64,000 nt of DNA from an uncultured Eubacterium sp. (GTDB taxonomy: Bacteria > Bacillota > Clostridia > Lachnospirales > Lachnospiraceae). Location: contig CAMWXD010000013.1 of assembly GCA_947178105.1 (NCBI GenBank), positions 1-64,000 of the forward strand. Direction: 5' to 3'. The notes under the pieces are model-generated. The model saw nothing but the letters and a program-made list of their open reading frames with translations. It made no database searches and was not told the origin of the DNA. How positions within the stretch are numbered: position 1 is the first letter of the stretch; every line of letters starts with the position of its first letter. The position numbers and the translations under genes are program-made. Positions 1-6,253 of the stretch are shown here, piece by piece.

Positions 1-511
1 CACACAAAACTCCCGCCGTTGCCAATACAGGGTTTTTGTCATTTCTCAAAAATGCGGCTAACATTTGATTGAGAAGAAAAACGGGAAAGACACATTGAAT
101 AGGGCGCAAATATTCCACTGCTAATACAAGCAGTCTGTCGTCAGCACCCGCAAACCGCAAAACGGGCTGTTCAAACAAAAGGATAACTGCCCATACAACA
201 GCAGCCAGCCCAAAAGACGTTAAAAGGGACATTGTAAAATATTCATTTTCAGTGCCGTTCTTATCTGAGGACTGTCCCCTGATCATGTTGAAAATAACAG
301 AGCCGCCTATCCCCGTCAATAATCCTAAACTATAAATTACATTCCAAATCGGGGCAACCACCGCCAAAGCCGCCGTTCCCTCTGCCCCTTGATATTTTCC
401 AACGATTGCCATATCAACAATCGAATAAACCGAAGTGATCATAGCGCTGCCAAAAGCCGCACAAAGATACTTCAAATAAATAGGTTTTAATCTGCCATTC
501 AAAAAGTCCAT
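1..511 (-). CDS. MATE family multidrug efflux transporter, N-terminal part (cut by window edge)
   Basis: Reading down from the ATG at 511 gives an uninterrupted frame of about 170 residues that runs off the left edge. It begins MDFLNGRLKPIYLKYLC and continues with SAMITSVYSIVDMAIVG, the usual first helix of MATE (multi antimicrobial extrusion) proteins, followed by further hydrophobic segments. The family exports drugs or metabolites in exchange for sodium ions or protons at the cytoplasmic membrane. A good ribosome site (GGAAGAAGG) lies just upstream. The gene has its own promoter candidate at 631-658 and a terminator-like hairpin in its leader. The substrate cannot be told from this part. 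Confidence 0.9.
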   Translation of the reverse strand, partial: MDFLNGRLKPIYLKYLCAAFGSAMITSVYSIVDMAIVGKYQGAEGTAALAVVAPIWNVIYSLGLLTGIGGSVIFNMIRGQSSDKNGTENEYFTMSLLTSFGLAAVVWAVILLFEQPVLRFAGADDRLLVLAVEYLRPIQCVFPVFLLNQMLAAFLRNDKNPVLATAGVLC

Positions 512-540
512 ATTCCTTCTTCCTTTCTAAAAATATCCAA

Positions 541-588
541 AAAATAAAAGCCGGATAAGAAATAGACGTTTCAGCCTATGCCTTATCC
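541..588 (-). terminator. Terminator-like hairpin in the leader of the MATE gene (possible attenuator)
   Basis: On the minus strand GGATAAG (588-582) pairs with CTTATCC (559-553). A second helix of about six pairs lies inside after one mismatch, and a T-rich run (CTTTTATTTTTT) follows. It sits between the promoter candidate at 631-658 and the MATE start at 511, so readthrough would be needed to express the exporter. The structure is seen in the sequence; the attenuation role is inference. Confidence 0.5.
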
Positions 589-630
589 AGCTATCATTTC
601 CCAGAATGATTTGCCCTCCGAGCGTTTACC

Positions 631-658
631 ATTATACAAGATTCCATTCTATTGTCAA
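631..658 (-). promoter_or_regulatory. Promoter candidate for the MATE gene
   Basis: Perfect -35 TTGACA (658-653) and perfect -10 TATAAT (636-631) with a 16-bp spacer on the minus strand. The predicted start near 624 gives a leader of about 110 nt. It lies just past the recognisable end of the ISAs1-type remnant. Confidence 0.6.
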
Positions 659-691
659 GAGTATGCAGAAAATTTTCAGGATAAACTTATA

Positions 692-862
692 AATATTTCC
701 GACCACAACCCTGTAGATATCATCCGTCGGAATCCCGTATGGCAGTTCCAGGTATCTGCGCAGCCATGCTTCTTATTTCTTTGCAAAACTTTCAATTTCT
801 GCCCATTCATTTGCATTGGAAAGCATTGCAAAAAACACAATCATAATAATGCAGTTACCAAT
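692..862 (-). pseudogene. Remnant of an ISAs1-family transposase N-terminus
   Basis: Minus-strand translation reads FFAMLSNANEWAEIESFAKK, then an in-frame TAA, then EAWLRRYLELPYGIPTDDIY and RVVVGNI. The pattern of a W-EIE-F-K stretch followed by WLR-LELP-GIP-HDT-RV is the N-terminal signature of ISAs1-type (H-repeat) transposases. The usual His of GIPSHDT is Asp here, a stop interrupts the frame, and no catalytic domain follows, so this is a dead fragment. No inverted repeats could be assigned. The plus-strand open frame over the same DNA is not a gene. Confidence 0.6.
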
Positions 863-926
863 CTAAAATAATTTCACTATCATGCACAAGCATTTTGAAG
901 TACGTCATAGTAACCCTTTATCACTA

Positions 927-1541
927 TCAACTTTTCATCTCCAATAATCGAATTTCTTTTGTTAAAAGATATAATCCATAAATTCCACATATCAAAAGAA
1001 TAAGATCTTCATAAGCGGCAAAAATTACTGATTTAATTCCTGTCAATCCCCATATCGTCAATAGTAACAACAACAATTTACTTTTTCTTTTATACCCTGC
1101 ATACACAGTTATGCTCAAACTAACAATAGGACAGGGCATAATATGTGTAACCATCTGTGGAAACTGATTTCCCAGCACTAATGATATCAGCGGATATAAA
1201 CAATATAACAAAAGCAATATAATTTGAACTAAATTAGGCCTTTCAAGTATATCATTTTTATTGTGCAAGCATTCATATAAAAACAGAAAACTACAAATCA
1301 AATACAATGGAAAGGCAAAATCTTTCTGAATCGGTTGAGTCCCATAATATCCGAAAAATATCATTCCTATGAATAAATTTACTGTTCCCAACATCAATAT
1401 CGCTAAACACGCTACCTTGTTGGTATATGACAGTGACAATGCAATAACAGCTAAAATAAGGAGTATTACTTGAATAATAATTGTATTCTGGTTATATTGT
1501 CCAATTACATTCCAAAAAACTTGTACATTCATTCTATTCAA
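927..1541 (-). CDS. Multi-pass membrane protein, DUF6064-like
   Basis: A 204-residue protein with about six hydrophobic segments: residues 17-40, 45-65, 75-90, 103-122, 130-147 and 154-196 in two helices. The N-terminus, with an early F-W-x-x-I-x-x-Y-N motif, resembles DUF6064 membrane proteins, but this is recalled similarity and not a search result. No catalytic motif is visible. The composition is AT-rich, like the neighbouring accessory genes. The next gene upstream, a tautomerase, is 47 bp away on the same strand, so the two may be co-transcribed. Function unknown. Confidence 0.6.
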   Translation of the reverse strand: MNRMNVQVFWNVIGQYNQNTIIIQVILLILAVIALSLSYTNKVACLAILMLGTVNLFIGMIFFGYYGTQPIQKDFAFPLYLICSFLFLYECLHNKNDILERPNLVQIILLLLYCLYPLISLVLGNQFPQMVTHIMPCPIVSLSITVYAGYKRKSKLLLLLLTIWGLTGIKSVIFAAYEDLILLICGIYGLYLLTKEIRLLEMKS

Positions 1542-1588
1542 ATATCTCCTAAGTCCATTTTATTTTTGAAAGTTCTTTCAAAAAACAG

Positions 1589-1798
1589 CTATTGATGGTT
1601 CTTTATATATTCTTCTTTAACCTTATCAATCGTTTTTCCACCAATACCAAAATTTTTATCAGATACCTCTTTAATTGTGGTAACAAAAAACTCCTGTGGT
1701 ACTTTCATAATCTCAGAAGAAACTTCTGTCAATCGCTTAATTAGCTGTTCTTTTTGCTCATCCGATAATGATCCACTTTCAACTGTAATATATGGCAT
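1589..1798 (-). CDS. 4-oxalocrotonate tautomerase family protein
   Basis: The mature protein would be about 69 residues beginning MPYITVESGSLS. In this family the initiator Met is removed and Pro-1 is the catalytic base, so the start at 1798 (Met just before Pro-Tyr) is preferred over an ATG five codons upstream. A GGGG-containing ribosome site precedes it. The length (60-75) and the middle pattern SDEQKEQLIKRLTEVS fit small tautomerases, which usually form hexamers in the cytoplasm and isomerise enol/keto acids. The physiological substrate is unknown. Confidence 0.85.
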   Translation of the reverse strand: MPYITVESGSLSDEQKEQLIKRLTEVSSEIMKVPQEFFVTTIKEVSDKNFGIGGKTIDKVKEEYIKNHQ

Positions 1799-1846
1799 TT
1801 CCACTTTCCCCACTTTTCAATTACAAATTCAATGCAATTAGGGGCA

Positions 1847-2263
1847 CTACTTACCCCTATGTTTCTCTTTCCTTTTCTGCTGTTTCAGTTCAAACTGCCG
1901 CTGTTTCTGCGCTTCCCGTTGTTCTCGGCTCACAATCTTTCGTTCAATTTTCAACTGCTCCTGCTGTAATTTCAAAGCCTGTTGTGATTTTGTTCCTATC
2001 CCAGTATTCTGTACCTGTTTTCGCACTTCGCGTTGTACCCGCTTAGGATTGCGACCTGTTTCTTTTACATCAGTTGCCACAGCCGAACTAAATCGCAGTC
2101 GGTAATAATTTTTCAGAACGAAATCATATATTTCATAGTCTTTGGGTTCTGCTCCAAACGTAACCTTACACACAGATAGCTTTCCCTCTGATACACGTTC
2201 AAACACTCCCACCCAAAACGGTTCCTCAAAAAATACTGTCAGCTTTCCTGATACTTTGTCCAT
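1847..2263 (-). CDS. yjdF: YjdF family protein (DUF2992)
   Basis: A 138-residue protein beginning MDKVSGKLTVFFEEPFWVGV, the typical start of YjdF/DUF2992. The N-terminal half (1-80) is the conserved domain with GAEPKDYEIYDFVL. The C-terminal half (85-138) is a highly charged Lys/Gln/Arg helix, also usual in the family. The biochemical function is not established. In other Firmicutes the gene is often controlled by the yjdF-motif RNA, which senses azaaromatic compounds. Here too a structured leader lies upstream and can bury the ribosome site. Confidence 0.9.
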   Translation of the reverse strand: MDKVSGKLTVFFEEPFWVGVFERVSEGKLSVCKVTFGAEPKDYEIYDFVLKNYYRLRFSSAVATDVKETGRNPKRVQREVRKQVQNTGIGTKSQQALKLQQEQLKIERKIVSREQREAQKQRQFELKQQKRKEKHRGK

Positions 2264-2420
2264 GAAAATTCCTCCTTAAAATGATTATAATGAACAAAGA
2301 ATGGACGACCCTAAGGAGGGAGGGCTACTTACACCAAATCGGTGCGACTGGACTACCTACCAGTTCTGCAAGTTTTTCTTGCGTTGTGTTTTTATCTTTG
2401 CTCCTATATATTACCACATA
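2264..2420 (-). promoter_or_regulatory. Leader RNA of yjdF, probable yjdF-motif (azaaromatic) riboswitch
   Basis: The minus-strand leader holds several small hairpins (ACTGG/CCAGT, CACC/GGTG, AAG/CTT elements). It also holds CCTCCTTA (2319-2312), exactly complementary to the TAAGGAGG ribosome site at 2278-2271, so the RNA can sequester or free the translation start. Placement directly before yjdF matches the known class. I could not check the aptamer consensus base by base. Confidence 0.6.
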
Positions 2421-2489
2421 AACACCCATTTTTCCACAAAAATATGGTAACATTTCAAAAACAAATTGCAAGAGAAACAGGGAAAAGAT

Positions 2490-2603
2490 ATGGGTTTTCA
2501 AATAATCTCAGAAGAATACCAAAAAAGGTTGATATTATCCATTCTATTGCCTATAATAAAGAGTAAAGAAAGTAAAGAATACCAAGTATTCATGAAAGGA
2601 TGA
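2490..2603 (+). CDS. Small ORF upstream of the AbrB/PIN module
   Basis: A 37-codon frame (MGFQIISEEYQKR start, MKG end) with a plausible ribosome site AGGGAAAAG six bases upstream. It ends seven bases before the AbrB-like gene. The middle is hydrophobic (LILSILLPII), so it could be a small membrane-active peptide or a leader peptide. There is no recognisable family; it may also be a relic or chance ORF. Confidence 0.3.
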   Translation: MGFQIISEEYQKRLILSILLPIIKSKESKEYQVFMKG

Positions 2604-2609
2604 TGAAAT

Positions 2610-2867
2610 ATGGAAGTAGCAAAAATTTCCAGCAAAGGACAGATTACCATTCCTATATCTGTCAGAAACAGACTAAACCTAAAAGCAGGAGACAAAATTG
2701 TTATTTTAGAGGAAAATGGAAGATTCTATTTTGAAAATTCAGCGATGCTGGCATTTAAGAGGGCAGAAGATGCTTTTGCAGGAGAAGCAGAGAAAGCCGG
2801 TTTTACTACCGAAGAAGAAATGCAAGACTATATGAAGGAAATACGAAAAGAGGTAAGGGGGTATTAG
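2610..2867 (+). CDS. AbrB/MazE/SpoVT-type antitoxin
   Basis: An 85-residue protein with the swapped-hairpin AbrB DNA-binding domain at residues 1-45: EVAKISSKGQITIPISVR followed by LNLKAGDKIVILEENGRFYF. The C-terminal part is acidic and would bind the toxin. The downstream PIN-domain ORF starts one base after its stop, the usual antitoxin-toxin layout, and the pair would normally autoregulate. The ribosome site AAAGGATG is well placed. Since the toxin gene looks truncated, the antitoxin may now be an orphan. Confidence 0.88.
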   Translation: MEVAKISSKGQITIPISVRNRLNLKAGDKIVILEENGRFYFENSAMLAFKRAEDAFAGEAEKAGFTTEEEMQDYMKEIRKEVRGY

Positions 2868-2868
2868 T

Positions 2869-3255
2869 TTGAAAGCAATGCTTGATACCAACATATTTAT
2901 CTCTATGATCTTTTTTCCGTCCGCACAGACAAGGGAACTGGCAAAAAAACTGACAGACAATCATCAAATTGTAGTGTGCGATTATGTGATTGAAGAATTG
3001 CGGCTTGTAACTGACCGGAAATTCCCAGCTAAGAGAATGTTCCTTGACCGTTTTTTTATGGAACTTCCTTTCGAGTTGATCTACACACCAAAATCACTGA
3101 ATTTAAGCGTTTTCCCAGAAATGCGTGATGCAAAGGACTCTCCAATTCTCTTAATAATGCAACATATCTTTTCATATCCACAAGCACCTCTGAAAATTCT
3201 AAATTTATATAAATCCTACCAAAAAGTTGCTACTTCCTGTTTGGCTTTCTCTTAA
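2869..3255 (+). pseudogene. PIN-domain toxin, C-terminally truncated
   Basis: The N-terminal 90 residues match PIN-family toxins (Mg-dependent RNases): LDTNIFIS with the first catalytic Asp, then an acidic EEL near residue 42, then RDAKDSPIL near 88-96 with the third acidic site. After SPIL the sequence stops resembling the family, and the expected TGDKDF segment with the last Asp is missing. The final residues are encoded by DNA that also forms the 3-prime end of the convergent DUF3788 gene. The start is TTG at 2869 (or ATG at 2878) with ribosome site GGTAAGGGGG. It is probably inactive because a recombination removed the C-terminus. Confidence 0.7.
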
Positions 3256-3643
3256 TTCCTAATAATTTAATAAAATCATGAAACATTGATGTATCAGTCA
3301 GTTCAAACATTACCCATTTACCATCACGGTAAGTTTGTGCTTCATCATAGATTTTTTGAACTTGTTCCGAATAATTATTTCGTTCTGTTTCAAATTTTGC
3401 TCTCTCATCTTTTCCAAATATAATCATAAAACCTATACAATTTTCTCTTGCATATAATGCGCACAATGTTTTACCACCTCGGCGGTATTTATACTCATAA
3501 TTCCATGCTTTACCGCCTTTATTCCACTGACATTCCATTTCGTATTTTTCATCAATTAAAATACACAACTTATGCCATACATCATATAAAGATTGTCCGA
3601 CTAAAGCAGTCATTTCTTCTTCGTTAGGTATCGTATCAAGCAT
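3230..3643 (-). CDS. DUF3788 family protein
   Basis: A 137-residue cytoplasmic protein that I recognise as DUF3788-like from its layout: W-KLC-LIDEKYEME-QW, then GKAWNYEYKYRRGGKTLCALY, then a C-terminal DGKWVMFEL segment. The domain is uncharacterised. AGGAGGGCTAAT directly precedes the ATG, so translation looks sound. The gene converges on the truncated PIN toxin and overlaps it by 26 bp, which marks the recombination joint. Confidence 0.75.
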   Translation of the reverse strand: MLDTIPNEEEMTALVGQSLYDVWHKLCILIDEKYEMECQWNKGGKAWNYEYKYRRGGKTLCALYARENCIGFMIIFGKDERAKFETERNNYSEQVQKIYDEAQTYRDGKWVMFELTDTSMFHDFIKLLGIKRKPNRK

Positions 3644-3924
3644 ATTAGCCCTCCTAATATAATTCCCGATTTCTCAGTCTAATTTCTTTTTCTAAGTATA
3701 CACAAAATTATAAGATTTTTCAATTCCCTGAACTTCTTTTGCTTAACTAAGTAGCACTCCCACATACCGCAGAAGTGCCACTTTCGCTTATGAATAGATA
3801 AATTCGCTCTCCACAGCTTCCCTTACACACGCCCGAATATGATTCATTTTCTGAATCCATAAAAGCTGATTTTCTTCCTTTTACTGTTCTGTCACCCCCT
3901 GCTTGTGGACATATTTTCCATAGT

Positions 3925-4134
3925 ATTTCCTGCTCTGACAGGCTGTCCATCTGCTTACTCCCATACGCCTTACGGAGCAGCTTATAATTCTTATTTTCTG
4001 CACGGAGGCTTTCATTCTCCCCTGCCAGTTTCTCATTGGTTTTCCTTATCGCCAATCTGCAAAGTCAGTTCGTGGAATGGCTTTTCCTGCTTTGAGTTCC
4101 GTATCTTCTCGTAATAATCGGCAGTTTCAGTCAT
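3925..4134 (-). pseudogene. Frameshifted remnant of a coiled-coil tail, MobV/plasmid-recombination-protein-like
   Basis: Two frames joined near 4050 give TADYYEKIRNSKQEKPFHEL and then TNEKLAGENESLRAENKNYK followed by LLRKAYGSKQMD. This resembles the C-terminal coiled coil of MobV/Pre-type relaxases of Lachnospiraceae mobile elements. The assignment is from memory. There is no relaxase domain here and the frame is broken, so it is debris. It abuts, and overlaps by four bases, the end of the small membrane protein gene, so the insertion or deletion endpoint lies there. Confidence 0.45.
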
Positions 4135-4451
4135 CGCAACGCCATGCTCCGCTTTTTCAGAAAAGCAGCGCAAAGCCCAAGCACGACTGCTATTCCCGCG
4201 GCAACTGCCAGTGCGGACGCTCCATAATGCACCGTAAGCGTCCCATCTGGGAGCACTGCAAACTGCATTCTCCCAAACGGCCTGCAAACAACGGCAGTTG
4301 CCGCAAGATCCAGCAGAGAATAAGCAATGGCTTTCGCCGCTGCCAGCAAAACTCCGTCTTTTTCTACCTTTTCCTCTCCCATGCCCGTACACTGCACATC
4401 TATGAGCCATGACAATACGCCAGGCCCAAACAAACATAAAAACTGATACAT
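4131..4451 (-). CDS. Small membrane protein, paralogue of the membrane domain of the adjacent phosphodiesterase
   Basis: A 106-residue protein with hydrophobic segments near 1-17, 37-58 and 78-98. It aligns with the first 100 residues of the phosphodiesterase at 4464-5924: both begin M-x-x-x-L-x-x-F-x-P-G-x-x-S-W-L, and both carry V-L-x-x-G-x-x-T-V-x-Y-G before the third helix. It has a near-perfect ribosome site (AAGGAGGAGCAGT) and lies 12 bp downstream of that gene, so it is the last gene of the envelope operon. Function unknown; it could be a membrane partner or regulator of the enzyme. Confidence 0.75.
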   Translation of the reverse strand: MYQFLCLFGPGVLSWLIDVQCTGMGEEKVEKDGVLLAAAKAIAYSLLDLAATAVVCRPFGRMQFAVLPDGTLTVHYGASALAVAAGIAVVLGLCAAFLKKRSMALR

Positions 4452-4463
4452 ACTGCTCCTCCT

Positions 4464-5924
4464 TTATGGCTTTAAAAAATCAGTGTAGATTCCCCATACC
4501 CCCCCCCGCTTCAGATTCGCTTCTTCTTCCGGTGTATTAAATGTATGCATATACACTTTGATATCGCGTTCATACAGCTCGTGGAAAAACATGCTCTGGT
4601 TTTTTCCGATATGGGTTGTAATCACTCCAATCCCGCGCTGGTAAGCAAAATCTACGACTTCCCTTTCCGAAAAATCACCGAGCGCATACAGCGTAAAGAT
4701 CATCGAATTCCAAGGATAAATATTCATGATTGTGTCATACATTTCCATATTGTAGATCTGGGGGATGATCCTGTTTAAAATCTCCGGTTCTACCTGGCTG
4801 CCTGTTTCCACGATCTGGGAAAACTGCTGTGCTACCAGATCCGCCTCTGTTTCCTTAGAATCTGTCACTACATAGATATCTGGATATTTTTTCATAAGCA
4901 GCGCAAGGCCGCGAAACGTCATAGACGTATATTTTCCCTGTACTTTGTATTTTTTAAACTCCTTTAACGTCATCGGCTCCCCATGCTCATTTTCAGGCAG
5001 GTCATGTACCGCTACGAGGTTGCCGTCTTTTGTCAGCCTTAAGTCCACTTCAAACACCCGATGCCCGGCACGGTAATTTTCCAAAAACGCTTCCCTGGAG
5101 TTGGTATAGCTGTTGCCGTCCACCCCGCCAAGCGCGTGTGCGATATAAGGTTCGTTCGTCCATTCATAGTCAAAACGCTGCACATAATTATCTATGTAAA
5201 TCACTTCTCTGCTGCTGCCGTCATAAAGCGCCTGGCTGTTTCGAACCTGGATCCCTTCGATCTGGTTCAGATTGGAAAGGCTGATAAACAACTCTCCGTC
5301 CTTTTTCCAATAGCCGTTGTCTGTTTTCAGCACATTCAGCGTAAATGCCTGACCGCCCAGGCTGTACTCTGTCCTGAATAACCCGGTGCGCTTTTCCTCA
5401 TATTGGATGCCCAGTTTGTTCGAAAGCTCGCGTGCCTGGATAAAATATTCCTGTTGATCGTCCACATAAATCGGGACCTCACTCTCATAAAACACATTGT
5501 TCACCCGTACCGGCTTTGTACTGACGGTAAGCATCCCATCCGGCGCCGGGGCGCCTGTTGTATACACTAATATACCAAACGCCGCAGCCGCTGCAATGCC
5601 TGCTGTAAGAAATTTACCCTTGTAGCGCGCAATGCTTCCGACACCGATCGCACTGCACACGCCAAGCCCTGCCGCAAGCGCCACAGACAATACAAGCGCC
5701 TTTGTGCCATAACGAACTGTAAACATCCCATTTTCTAGTACTTCTACTGTCACAGCACCCTGCGGCTCCAAAAAGGCAGCAGTCAGTGCCAGGACAATAG
5801 CCGCATAAGCCAGGATCTCACAGGCCTGCAAAAACAGGCTTCCTTTTTCCGTTTCCTTTGAAAAATACCTGCAAACAAGCCAGCTAATGATACCCGGAGC
5901 AAATACATATAAAAAGCTAAACAT
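4464..5924 (-). CDS. Membrane-anchored glycerophosphodiester phosphodiesterase family protein
   Basis: A 486-residue protein. Residues 1-125 hold four hydrophobic segments. Residues 135-235 are an extracytoplasmic region resembling copper-amine-oxidase-N/stalk domains (VRVNNVFYESEVPIYVDDQ). Residues 245-486 are a GDPD TIM barrel with HALGG (first catalytic His), FEVDLRLTKDGN (acidic metal ligands) and AVHD (second His). The family hydrolyses glycerophosphodiesters to glycerol-3-phosphate and an alcohol; outside the cell it could act on polyglycerolphosphate or glycerophospholipid head groups. The start has AGGAAGGAGG. It overlaps the upstream small membrane gene by 8 bp. A run of nine G in the coding strand lies near the C-terminus. 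Confidence 0.85.
   Translation of the reverse strand: MFSFLYVFAPGIISWLVCRYFSKETEKGSLFLQACEILAYAAIVLALTAAFLEPQGAVTVEVLENGMFTVRYGTKALVLSVALAAGLGVCSAIGVGSIARYKGKFLTAGIAAAAAFGILVYTTGAPAPDGMLTVSTKPVRVNNVFYESEVPIYVDDQQEYFIQARELSNKLGIQYEEKRTGLFRTEYSLGGQAFTLNVLKTDNGYWKKDGELFISLSNLNQIEGIQVRNSQALYDGSSREVIYIDNYVQRFDYEWTNEPYIAHALGGVDGNSYTNSREAFLENYRAGHRVFEVDLRLTKDGNLVAVHDLPENEHGEPMTLKEFKKYKVQGKYTSMTFRGLALLMKKYPDIYVVTDSKETEADLVAQQFSQIVETGSQVEPEILNRIIPQIYNMEMYDTIMNIYPWNSMIFTLYALGDFSEREVVDFAYQRGIGVITTHIGKNQSMFFHELYERDIKVYMHTFNTPEEEANLKRGGVWGIYTDFLKP
4499..4507 (-). repeat. Homopolymer of nine G in the coding strand of the phosphodiesterase
   Basis: C9 on the plus strand, encoding Arg-Gly-Gly-Val about 14 codons from the stop. 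Slippage here would change only the last residues, including the conserved tail WGIYTDF. Confidence 0.9.
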
Positions 5925-6216
5925 CCCTGCCTCCTTCCTGCGTATGCTTCACCGCCCACTTCCCCAGCTTTGCAACAAAAATAATGACTGCGCTGCTGCA
6001 CATATACCGTACGAAAAACTGTACGGATATCACCGAAAAGTCAAAGCTGCCCCATCCGTCCAGATGCAGGAGCAAAAAATTAGCAAACGTAATCACATAA
6101 AACCACCCGGCTGCTTTGCTCACCCAAGCCTGCCAGGGCAACTCCCGTCCCCTTGCCTCATAGCCCGTAACCAATAACGCCGGACAAAGCGCAGCCAATG
6201 CAAATAAAAGATCCAT
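5917..6216 (-). CDS. Small four-helix-type membrane protein of the envelope operon
   Basis: A 99-residue protein, hydrophobic at about 3-17, 33-50, 57-75 and 72-88, ending KHTQEGGRDV. The ribosome site GGAGGGTT precedes the ATG. It sits 37 bp after the LTA-synthase-like gene and overlaps the phosphodiesterase start by 8 bp, so translation of the two is probably coupled. No family recognised. The context suggests an accessory membrane component of glycerophosphate-polymer metabolism. Confidence 0.7.
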   Translation of the reverse strand: MDLLFALAALCPALLVTGYEARGRELPWQAWVSKAAGWFYVITFANFLLLHLDGWGSFDFSVISVQFFVRYMCSSAVIIFVAKLGKWAVKHTQEGGRDV

Positions 6217-6253
6217 CGTTTTAACCCTCCTGTAAAAAACGCTTTTTTATCTA

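Noticed and set aside
578..871. A 97-codon plus-strand ORF over the transposase remnant
   Set aside because: It is antisense to an ISAs1-type fragment and has no ribosome site or known domain.
1792..2046. An 84-codon plus-strand ORF opposite yjdF
   Set aside because: Antisense to a well supported gene; its residues are the complement of the charged YjdF tail.
2342..2566. A 74-codon plus-strand ORF across the yjdF leader
   Set aside because: It starts inside the structured leader of the opposite gene and has no ribosome site or family; the smaller frame at 2490 is better supported.
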